DNA of 64,000 nt from Argyresthia goedartella. Taxonomy: Eukaryota; Arthropoda; Insecta; Lepidoptera; Argyresthiidae. Positions 13,101 through 25,100 of this stretch are shown piece by piece. Within the stretch, counting starts at the first letter, position 1; each line of letters begins with the position of its first letter. The position numbers and the translations under genes are program-made. A model generated the notes under the pieces. It worked only from the letters and a program-made list of their open reading frames with translations. It was not told the origin of the DNA and did no database searches. The stretch lies in the NCBI GenBank assembly GCA_949825045.1, contig OX463810.1:35226201-35290200 (forward strand), in the 5' to 3' direction.

Positions 13101-16100
13101 AAACTAAAATTTACAGATTGAATTGCCCTCTGCTACGTGTGAACTGTGTAAGTACATATTTGGTATTAAGATTATTTGTTAATAAATTGGATTGAAAATA
13201 AACATGATTTAATTGTTTTAATTAGTTTAGAGAAATATTTTTATTAGTTTTATTATTAGATGAAACTATTGCCGTTTCGCTAAGAGGGACTTCATCTGTG
13301 GAGAAGAAACGGCAGAAGAAACTCCACAGGCACGCACGCTATGAGTGATAAAACGATTTTTAACTAGAACCCCTGTCTCATGATATTAGCGTAACTATGG
13401 GTAATTAAGCTACATTTTACCTAAAAAACAGTTTCTGTTTGACTTTTGACAAACTACTGTATCTTCATAATTTCTTCGTGATTTCTTTATGTACTCACAT
13501 GACAAACAGATATCTTAATATAGAAAAATCGTGTAAAATGCGAGCTTATCTCCAATAAGAGATTTCTTCCAGCAAACTATATTCTATCTCAATTTATTTG
13601 TTTTGTTTTGTTTGCACTTTGTACAGCTCAAATACTGTTCGACTTTTGACGAACGATATAGTTGCTTATCTAGCAATCGAAATGCTAGGCATAGGTAGGT
13701 AGGTACGCAATATCACACTTTGGTCGTGTGCCACGTCACACCTACCACCTCTTCAGTTGACAATCAACATGTCCAGTTACGGATCACGGCATTTTTCGAT
13801 TTTTGACGAACTGCCACATAGTTGCTTATCTAGCAATCGAGATGCTAGGCATAGGTAGACAATAAATCATACGACAACTACCCTTTAAGAGTTTGACTAA
13901 CGATATTGAAGCCGTCTCGTATAATAAACTACCACTTCTTTTTTCAATTACAATGACATGGTCGTTTGACCTACAATCCAAGATTGGGTATCAGGAACAA
14001 TGTCCTAGTTTGAACTATTTCTCAATTTACTTGAACAAATGGGGCCAAAAAACCTGTAATCACAATGATCAGGCAGATAAAAAAAAAATATAGTTTCATG
14101 GTACCAAGAATTGGAAATGAATTGTTTACTTAGCCGTTGCTTGGCTTATCTCAAGATTCGGTCAGTTATTTACTGCATCTAAGTAATAGACCCTATCGAG
14201 CAAATTTGCAACAATGTTGTTTGAGAAATATGTAGGTCAAGGTCAAATCGGCTCAGGCGCACGGGCGTATAGGTATGTGCAGCGATTTATTGAAAATATT
14301 TGCACGCGTTTGTTTTAGTTTTGTATTACATAAAAATAAATAAGAATTCTAGGGAATATGACTCTGAGAATATTGTAGTATAATAACGTTGTTACTTAAG
14401 CCAATAGTTAGCCTAGTAACACGTTGAAATATTCCTTTTTTATTTTTGAAAATATGCAGTCATAATTTATAATTAAATCAAAATACACAACATATAAAGA
14501 AAGAATGTCTTGTACATACATTAATCCTCGTCGCCACTTGCAACGTCTGTATTTTGGGAGATAAATAATACAAATATATTCCGACACACACACACAACGC
14601 CCGAACGCAAGCCGGTCGAGTAATGACAGGTAGCACCCCGCTCCCCTCTCCTTACCCCGCGCCACCGTCCGTGCATTATGTGTATTATTTATTTATATGT
14701 CGTCATCACAGCTACCATAAATCTAAAGGTGAAAAACCTTTTTTTCTACCTCATTTACCTACCCCATCGAGTGGGGAGTTGTTGTTTAGATCTCCTTGTG
14801 TAGATAAATACTGTATTTTTTGGTTTATAAATATTGGAAAACAAAGGAATGAGAAGACACCAAATTCAGCTTTTTTTATAAAATTTGGTGATAATGTTAT
14901 TACGTATATTTTACTGACCAACTGATAAATCAGATTTTTTCTTTGAATACCCCTCATTTTTCAACTGACTACAAAAAGGTTCTTTTTGTGTCTGTTACAC
15001 GACTATCGCAGACCTTAGACTTGGCACGACTTTGTCTAGATTTCATTACTTTTTAGAGATAAACAAGCAGCTCCATCGAGACTTGGCTGGTTTTTTACAG
15101 AATGTTTTTGGTGGGATATGTTTTACTGACCAACTGATAAATCAGATTTTTTCTTCGCATACCCCTCATTTTTCAACTGACTTCAAAAAGGTTTTTTTTT
15201 GTGTCTGTTACACGATTACTGTCAATTATGAACCGATGATGACTCTTGTTTTGATTGGTAGGTTATACTTCAGTTGTGGTCCTATACACATTTTATCAAA
15301 ATTGATTTAGCGCTTTTTGAAAAATCAACAAATACAAAAAAACCGGTCAAGTGCGAGTCTAAATCGCGCACGAAGGGTTCCGTACCACCGTTCAATGGAA
15401 GCGATGGTGTGGAGTGAATAGTTTGGATTTTACACAGCAAAATATTGTTTACAAAGTTATTGGTGCGGTTACTTTCACACTCCATGTACGTAACCAGGTG
15501 CATCCATAAGTTTGTATGTGGTATTGTTGTATGGGAGCCCCCTTAAATATTTATTTTATCCTGTTTTTTAGTGTTTGTTGTTATAGCTGCAACAGAAATA
15601 CATAATCTGTGAAAATTTCAACTCTCTAGCTAGCTAGGTTCTTGAGATACAGCCTGGTGACAGACGGACGGACGGACGGACAGCGGAGTCTTAGTAATAG
15701 GGTTCCGTTCTTACCCGTTGGGTACGGAACCCTAAAAAATAAACACAGACGACGTTTTGGTTTGTGGTTCCTTGCAGCAAAAGTTTTGATGAGCACTTTT
15801 CAGTACACTGACTTCATTCGCATCCCGAGCGGGGAGGATAAAATACGGCTTGATCTTAAATTGGTTTTTTTAAGTTTTTAACTTGGTGGATTGAACTTAA
15901 AGTCGGTTTTTTTAAGTTTTTAACTTGGTGGATGTGACCCTAAATGAGCGATGTCCGACACGCACTTGGCCGGTTTTTTATTCATCGACAATGATTATGA
16001 AATATTCCCATGTTTTTATAGTGGGGGAAACTTGTAATGTATAAAGTTAATTAACCCCTTAAGTCCTGATGACGCCACTGTGGTGCTGCAGATAAATATA

Positions 16101-19100
16101 CCAAAAAAGATTGTATAGTTGTGCCCATATTACCTATATGGGCATCATATCTAGGTCATCATACTTCAACGAAATCACTGATTGAATATACAAGATACTC
16201 CAAATATTCGGGTTCTGAGGAGGTGGAAAAAAAAAACCCTAGTTCTTGGATGTTTATATGTTTCTGGTTCTGGTGCCTGTATTTAACTGATTTTTAAATC
16301 AGTGATACCTCAAAGTGGCTTCAGAGGCAATACTGCTGATTCCCAGAGGCATCACATCACAGCAAAACGAATTAGAAAACCAGTTTTATTTATATAGAGC
16401 TTTTGGCAACTGGACAGTGCTCTCGGATTTTCAACTGTCAGTTTAGTTACACCACGTTTTTGTTTATCGACAGGTGACGGGCTTCACAGTCCGCGGCGCC
16501 ATCACGAAGGCGCCGGGCGGGCCGGGCGTCGCGGGCGCGCGGGTCTCACTCGACGGACGCGCGGTCGGCTCGACGGACCAAGACGGCGGGTATACGTTGC
16601 CGGCGCTGCTGCCGGGGGCGTATACGGTTGGCTTCGCTCACGGTGAGTATTGCTGGATATTATTATTAAGGCGCATGTATCGGTAAAATTTGCTAGTCGA
16701 TTCGTGGTGGTGGGATATCATTATTAAGGCGCGTGTATCGGTAAAAGGGCAATGCCCATCCCCCATAGTAACTTAGGCCCAGGGTGCCCACTCCTGAAAA
16801 TATGCAGATATGATTTATTGTATCCTTATTGAAGTATTCACTACCATCTTGGTTCAAAAAAAACTTGGGGTTTTCAAGTTATTAACGATTTTTATAAAAA
16901 AATATGGCATTTTTACAATCACTTTTTAACAGATTAATAACACTATTTTAACTGGATTGTTGACCGGCCGGCTGTGTACTTGGTTGGCCGGAGTTTTCAT
17001 TATTCGCGCTGGGTTCGTCGTCGTGAGAAGCAGTTGCCGAATCCGTGTTCATGCCTGGGTCGTAGTGTAAAGCGGGTGTTGGTACCGTATGCAAGCCGTG
17101 GCCGTCACTAGAAGTGGATTCGGAATCCATTTGCAAGCCGTGGCCGTCACTAGAAGTGGAGTCGGAATCCATTTGCAAGCCGTGGCCGTCACTAGAAGTG
17201 GAGTCGGAATCCATTTGCAAGCCGTGGCCGTCACTAGAAGTGGAGTCGGAATCCATTTGCAAGCCGTGGCCGTCACTAGAAGTGGATTCGGAATCCATTT
17301 GCAAGCCGTGGCCGTCACTAGAAGTGGAGTCGGAATCCATTTGCAAGCCGTGACCGTCACTAGAAGTGGAGTCGGAATCCATTTGCAAGCCGTGGCCGTC
17401 ACTAGAAGTGGAGTCGGAATCCATTTGCAAGCCGTGGCCGTCACTAGAAGTGGAGTCGGAATCCATTTGCAAGCCGTGGCCGTCACTAGAAGTGGAGTCG
17501 GAATCCATTTGCAAGCCGTGGCCGTCACTAGAAGTGGAGTCGGAATCCATTTGCAAGCCGTGGCCGTCACTAGAAGTGGAGTCGGAATCCATTTGCAAGC
17601 CGTGGCCGTCACTAGAAGTGGAGTCGGAATCCATTTGCAAGCCGTGGCCGTCACTAGAAGTGGATTCGGAATCCATTTGCAAGCCGTGGCCGTCACTAGA
17701 AGTGGAGTCGGAATCCATTTGCAAGCCGTGACCGTCACTAGAAGTGGAGTCGGAATCCATTTGCAAGCCGTGGCCGTCACTAGAAGTGGAGTCGGAATCC
17801 ATTTGCAAGCCGTGGCCGTCACTAGAAGTGGAGTCGGAATCCATTTGCAAGCCGTGGCCGTCACTAGAAGTGGAGTCGGAATCCATTTGCAAGCCGTGGC
17901 CGTCACTAGAAGTGGAGTCGGAATCCATTTGCAAGCCGTGGCCGTCACTAGAAGTGGAGTCGGAATCCATGTGCAAGCCGTGGTCGTCAGAGTAAGAGGG
18001 GTTATCCGGGTTCATTGCTAAGCAGAGTCGTCGATTTTAATAGCTTTTAATAGAAAATGAAACAAGATTCAAGAGTTTCAAGACACACAAATGACACTTA
18101 TAATAACAATACTTGCCACAGAGCAATTAAAGTAATACATACTGTGACAAAGAGTTTGCATCCTCCTTTCTGCCTGGGTACTATGACATACGCCTGCGAT
18201 TTGGGAGGCAACACGAACTACGAGACAGACGCATGGATGGAAGGACAGGCGAGTGATCCTGTAAGGGTCCTTCCTTTAAAAAACATGTATTTATCGAACC
18301 TCACGAGAATCGGTGGAGAAATGCGACCTGTACAAGAAAACAGCCCGAAATCCGGACATTTGAAATCATTAATGCCAAAACTGAAAACGGTGACGCGTCA
18401 GCCGTGCTAAGCGCTCGCTCGGTCAATAAAGTTCATAACAGCTCACACTGTAACACACTTTAAAGTGACTTCAAGCTTTGCGCAGGTATGATTTTTGATG
18501 CACATTTTGGCTATTGCAGCCGTCTACTGCACAGTAATGACGTGACGTGATCACTTCCGTTGTCGTCCCTCTTCCGTACGTACGTGCGCTCATGCAAGCA
18601 GCCGGCGGCTGTGATAGTGTGCTCCCGGGAGCACGCGAGCGAGTAGCCAAATAACTCACGACCTTATGAGACACTCAGTATGAGAAAAACCGTGACGCTA
18701 TCGACGACCTCTTCGCCGCTGCGGTAGTTGCTCTGCCTAACATGCGAGAGGTCCGCCACAGAAACAGCGACGTCACACACATATAAACATCCAAGACCTG
18801 TGGATTGCAAACCACTTTTCAAAGTAAATAAGATACTCACACTTCCCTGTCTATACATATTTGAAACATGCAAGTTTGTCAGGAAACATTTAGAACTATT
18901 TAAGCAACGGGACAACACTAATAGACGAACAGCGACACAAAGACCACTTGAAGTGCCTAGACCACGCCTAGAACTATTTAGGAGAAATAGTGTTTATATG
19001 GCAGCACAGATATACAATAGTGTTCCCAAAAGTATTCAGGCTCTACCAACAAAATCTTTCTCCACAAATTTATATACCTGGCTCGCTACTGAAGCATTTT

Positions 19101-22100
19101 ACTCCGTAAATGAATATTTTATGAAATGCAAATAATATTAAACTTAATAAATTATAAATTACATTTTGCAATACAATTTTTCTTAGGTTTTAATTGACAT
19201 TTAATGTTTTATTGGTTAATTGATTTATATGATTAGTTTTAAGGTTATGAATTTAATTATTTTATTGTAAATATTTGTGTACCTATGTTTTGCATGCCAA
19301 TATCCGGCTAAATGTGCTGTACTTGTTAATTATACCAGCTGATGTAACCACATTTACGCAAATAAATGAAATCTGAAAACTGAAATCTGATTTATTTTTC
19401 TCTCCCGCAGCCCGGAATCGAACCCGGGACCTCTCGCATGGTTCCCACGACACAGGGTATCCTAGTTTGGGGCCAGAAGCAATGTATGTGCCTGTCTATA
19501 AATGTTTATGTTTGTGCTATGTTTGTTTATCTTGTTCTGATTTGAAACTGGACGGTGTTGTTTCCAGAGCAATGCGAGTTCGAGGATGTGAAGCTAACGA
19601 TCACCGCGGCTGGAGCCGTCACATTGAATAATGCATTCGTAGCCAGATGGAAGGTGAGTCTTACTATCTATACATCTCTCCGTTCGTCACAGGCAATGGG
19701 CCAATGGCATAGCGAAGGAAGCACAAAAACTATGTACGCGGGTTGCACAGGACCGAGTTTAATGGCGTGTACAGCCCGCGCCAGGTTGCTCGGCCTCTGA
19801 GACAGCTGTCACCTCTCTCTGGCGCATGCGCCGCTACCCCCTCCAGGAGGCATCCAGAAGCCAACACAATTGGCGATACGGGTACGTGAGGCTCAAATTA
19901 AACATGTTCAGATTCCTATTCCATTCCAGACATGTGTCTCTTATTGACCAAGCGATAGGCTTGTCCCCTGTCACGCAAAATGGAGTACTGAATAACTGGC
20001 TTAACATAGGAGCAACTACTTTTGCCAACCCATCGTTACCGTCGTAACTTTAAAAGCGGATGTTAGAGTTACTGATCTGATGCTGCCGATTTTTGTTGCC
20101 AGGTTTGCGGAGTGGTGACTCCCAGTGATCCGCGTGACGTCACGCTGACCGCCGAGCGTAGCAGCCTTGTCAAGACTGCCACCATTGCCCGTGACAGCCA
20201 AGGTAGGGCCAGGCTCATAAGTTTAATCTACATCGTACTAGATTCCCTCGTGACTCGTGTCTTGATGATATCGTCGTCAGTCCATCGGGCAGGTCTGCTG
20301 TAGTACACTGTACAATAATGAAATAAGTAAAAATCTGCAGAGTCTACAGGTTTTCTTTTAGTAACTTTACTATTTATATTACATACGCTAAATTTGATTC
20401 ACTGGCTAGACTAAACGATAGTGAAAGTCGCCGCCCATGCCATGCCACTATGTAGGTAATTCCCCAAGTTAAAAACCGACTCCTAGTTCTTCCCTTGTCG
20501 GGATGAGAATGAAGCCTCTGTCCTCATCAAAACTTTTGCTGCACGAAACCTAGAACCTAAACGTTATCTGTGTATATATATTTTTTAAATGCGTTGAATC
20601 AATTTTGATTAAATTTATACGGGGCCACCTCTGAAGTATGACTTACCAATCAAAACAAGAATCATCAAAATCGTTTCATAATTGATAGAATATTCGCGTA
20701 ACAAAATATATAAATAAAACAGGTTAAGTGCGAGTAGGACGTCGGACCCGCACATGAAAACGGCAGTATTTTGTACGACGTTTGTATACCTTTTTAATTT
20801 TTAATTATACAATATAAAATACATAGAAACATTGAAAAAGAGTTTTGTGTACGTAGTATGTAAGTATTGAACTATATGGACATACTCAAATCAAAGAAAC
20901 TCTTTTCTGATAGAAACCGGAAGTAGATAGAAATTGAGTAGGTAACTTATTTACAGAAATCAAATTAAATATGATAAAAAAGTTAACATAATTTATAATA
21001 ATTCGAATGAGTAATTGCTAATCTTATAATGACAAATAATTAAGAATAAAACTCAATACCCGCAATTAAAGATCTCTTCCGATAATATCGGGAGAATCCA
21101 TGTTCACCGATAAACAAATAAAACAAAATGGCTAAGAAAATGGACATACAAATAATCACTTGTATGGGTACTACTTTTAGTTCTTAAAAAATCGTATTTT
21201 TGATTATTTGTTGTTTTAGCGACAATACAAATGCACATTCTGTGAAAATTTCAGCTCTCTACCTATTTCGGTTGATCCAATAGAGCCCGGTGACCGACGG
21301 ACGGACTGACAGACAAATGGACAGCGGAGGCTTAGTAATAGGGTTCCGTTTGGCACCCTTCATGTACGGAACCCTAAAAAAGCAGTCGAATTGAGAACCC
21401 TCCCCCTTTTTTAAGTCGGTTGAAAAGAAATGACTATGTAAGCAATTTTATATATTTATAGATATTATACAAAGGTTCGGGCAGAGCGATGATGAGCTTT
21501 GAATGATTCTGATGACCTCTGTGGCGCAACGTTTGTGGCTCTGGGTACCATGCCAGAAGTCCCGGGTTCGATCCCCGGCTGAGGGTGAAGAAAAATAAAA
21601 ACCCCCGGTCTTGGATGTTTATATGTGTGTGACGTCCCTGTTTCTGGTTCCCACAACACTGGGTATCCTAGTGTGGGGCCAGAAGCAATGTATGTGCCTG
21701 TATGTAAATGTTTATATTTTATGATTTGATATAATGTTAAGTTCTCTGTCTCAAACCTAATACGTGAGTTGATCACATTAAACTATTTTCACTGCTTTCC
21801 ACAGGTAAATGGTGTACGTTCCTGCCCGTCGGACAATACACAGCGAGAGTGGAAGTCTCCGAGAGAGAACAGAGCGAGGGCTTGCAGTGAGTACCGTGAT
21901 ATTTTGAGAGATAAGATAAGATATAATTAGCCAGTTGTATAATACGGTCACATTATCTGTGCACCTCGCTGTAATGCAATAACCTGCCGTAATGTTATTA
22001 CTAGCATAGATACAACATAATATTTACATACATTGCTTCTGGCTCCCACACTAGGATAATCTGCCATTATGGGCACCAGAAACAGCGACGTCACGAACAT

Positions 22101-25100
22101 ATAAACATCCAAGACGCTCGACCGCAACACCAGAGGTCTATTGTGCCCATGTTGTATAGTTAAAATCTCGTATCTGTATAAGCATTAACATCAAGGTCGA
22201 CATCTGTGGCGGAGCGGGCGAGGCTCTGCCTCTCAAGCTAGATGTCCCTGGTTCAAATCCCGGCCGGAGAGCTAGAGGAGATGGCCTAACATGGATAACT
22301 GTATTGTGAGTTTGTGAGCCCTATACCCCCGTTTCGTCCTAACGGAAATGGAAAACATCGTGAGGAAACATTCATTAATCCATAGCTGCAGCGATAGGCT
22401 TGGCTCCTGTCACGCAAAAAGGAGTTTTGAATAACTGGCTAAAAGTGGACACAATTGTGCCTCTGCCGCCCCGTATGGGAAAAGGTGTGACGCTATGTCA
22501 TGTCATTTCAAAATGACAAGAGTACATGGTGTTATTCTAACTCAACCCAGAACTCTTAATAATTTTAAATTATTTATTTTTGCTTGTATAATAATATATG
22601 TTTTCACTCCACTGCTGGGAAACGTGGCGAAAGTGACTTAGTAATGGGGCCGCAAAACAATGAATAGTTAACCAGGACAACAAAAACTTTTCTGGCCTGT
22701 TTTATCAGGCCATAAAAACATTGTTGGCTTGTTTGTTATGATTCTGTCACATGTCAACAGATGGCGCTTCATGCCGTGTTCATGAGGCAGTTATTGTTCT
22801 AATTTTGCTACTGTTTATTAATATAGAGCGGTATTTTTGCATTCGTGTCACGTGTTACGATATCATCTATCGCCCATCACCATGTACTCGTACTCATCGT
22901 CACTTCGGACCACCCATGAAATGCTGACATTGCTGGAATTTTCCCGAACATCACGCCACGCCACCCAAAAGCCCTGATGGCGCATTTTCATTTTCCTTCA
23001 TGGGATCCGCGACCAAGTTTCTCGACGCCTTTACGCTTCAATCGCGATAGCGAGAGGACATTCGTTTAGTCGATCAATCGAGATCAAGATTTGTAATTTA
23101 TTTTAAGTAACTTTTTGTAACTTCATAATTAAAGTCATAAATAAGGAAAATCATATCGTTCTCCTTTTTTAAAATCCCCTCCGACGGCCAGTACACGTAA
23201 TTCACGTGTCAATCGACGCGCGTTATTGTGATTGCTTAGGTATTTCGAGGTTAGGATAAAATCATGAATTTTTAGGGTTCCGTACCCCAAGGGTGCCAAA
23301 CGGGACCGTATTACAAAGCCTCCGCTGTCCGTCTGTCCGTCTGTCACCGGGCTCTACCGGGTCAACCAAAATAGCTGAAATTTTCACATAGGGTGTATTT
23401 CTATTGCCGCTATAAGAACAAATAATGAAACATGCCGGTTTTTAAGAATAACAAGAAGTAACCATACAAGAAATTATTGGTATGGCCATTTTCTTAGTCA
23501 TTTTGTTTTATTTCTTTATCGGTGAAAACTGGACTCTTCCAATGTTATCGGAAAAGATCTTTAATTGCAGATATTGAGTTTTGTGCTTAGTCATTTGTCA
23601 TTTTACAATTAATAATTGCTCATTCGAATTATATATATTTAATCATATTTGATTTTATTTCTGTAAATGAGTTACTCAATTTCTATCCACTTCTGGTTTC
23701 AATGAGCAAAGAGTTTTGAAAATACAGAGTACATTGTTCAATACTTACATACTACATACACAAAACTCTATTCTATGTTTCGATGTACGGCCTTTAATGT
23801 TGTCCTATCTTTTCTTTAAATATTTTATTATCAAAAATTAAAAAGGTGTACTCGTACAAAAGACTGTCGTTTTACGTTTTCCCGTGTACGCTGTTGGAAC
23901 ATTTCGTGTGCGGGTCCGACGTCCTGCTCACACTCGACCGGTTTTATTAACCCGTCAGACGTCCTATGCGCTACTAAGCGCATAACTTTTTTGGGCGGCT
24001 AGCGTCCTGTGCGCTGCATAAGCGCATAGAAAGTATTGCAAACTTCGATGTTTTATGAATATTCACCAAGTTTCTGAACGTTCCCGGAAGTAGTCTTAGA
24101 TTATGAGTAGTTTAGTTGGCAACCGTGTGATATGATTGGAACTGACATTGAGACAGCCAAATCAGATCAAAATAAATAAAATACCAAGCCATGTCGCCAT
24201 TTTGAGCAGGCGACCGGCCGCAGACTTACATTTTATGTTTGTCAATATTTATTTATTGTGAAGTAATTACTGTGTTTTGTAATAAAATAATACATCTTAT
24301 CGCTGGAGAAATTAATAGTGGTGATGTGAAAAATGGAAAATAGTGTAAGTTTTGTTTTTGGCCCGTAAGAACGAAATGTAATTAGAGGTGTCGGTGTCAA
24401 ATAATGGATTCTGCAAACAATCGATGAAAAGCCTTATCAACTTTATTATCACATGTGAGTACTATACACACAAGATAGGTAATTTCATAAACTTTATTAT
24501 GGTAAATAACATGTTAGGAAACTAATAAAATAACCTAACAAACTTATCAAATTCCTTACGCAAGTCGATTGAAAGTTCATTTTCGCCAGAACCTTGGACG
24601 CGTTAGGGTCCACGAGATTCGCTGTACAGGGAAATTCCAGAGGTTAAACATACTGTACAGTGAAATTGCATTAGTGTGAGTATTGTGAATGTGCCGGCTT
24701 TAGTTAACCGATCTGTAGATGGCGGACTCCGCCAGGCGGGGTTTCAAACTTTATTTATCTAAAAAAAAAAAAAACTGTAATTTATTTTATTTTCTCGCTG
24801 TAGTCATGAAAAGTACTATGAAATATCTCGGCCAAAAGGGCAATAGATGAACTCGTCTCAAACTTACTCGTCCATCTATTTATTACAGCCCTCTCATTTA
24901 GTATTTACAGAAAATAAAGCAATTATGATTTGGATGAAAATGTATGGATGTAAATGTTTTCCCGTTTGACCCCAGGTTCTACCCTCTGACGCGACAGGTC
25001 ACCGTCGCCCACGGTCCGGTCACCGACGTCACGTTCTCTCAGCTCAAGGCGCAGTTATCAGGGAAGGTACGTGCCAACAGGAATGAAAAATCTCGACCCT

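Larger units (their letters stand above)
8624..14710 (-). mobile_element. Ty3/gypsy LTR retrotransposon, nearly complete but inactivated, in NOMO intron 4
   Basis: Two 172-bp LTRs (8624-8795, 14539-14710) bound gag and pol read leftwards. The insertion is flanked by a 5-bp duplication GCTAC (8619-8623 and 14711-14715). On the minus strand a purine tract AAAAAAGAGA abuts the 3' LTR (8796-8805), and AGTGGCGACGAGG follows the 5' LTR where a tRNA primer site belongs. Domain order gag, protease, RT, RNase H, integrase is the Ty3/gypsy order. There is no envelope frame between integrase and the 3' LTR. The short LTRs and gag style recall the Mag group, but that placement is a guess. Confidence 0.9.

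Noticed and set aside
8624..14710. Endogenous retrovirus (errantivirus) with envelope
   Set aside because: The integrase frame ends at 9061, leaving only about 265 bp before the 3' LTR; no envelope frame exists.
15664..15682. Telomere-like or regulatory GACGGACGGACG tract
   Set aside because: It is part of the dispersed repeat; the second copy at 60268 has the same tract with a different unit number.
17090..17988. CRISPR-like array
   Set aside because: Units are contiguous with no variable spacers, and the genome is animal; it is a minisatellite. The same holds for 40311-40720 and 54318-54657.
17089..18021. Plus-strand open frames of 310, 121, 83 and 79 codons, and a second minus frame of 299 codons, over the minisatellite
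   Set aside because: A 42-bp unit without stops keeps all frames open; these lack convincing unique ends, so at most the 355-codon minus frame is kept as a candidate.
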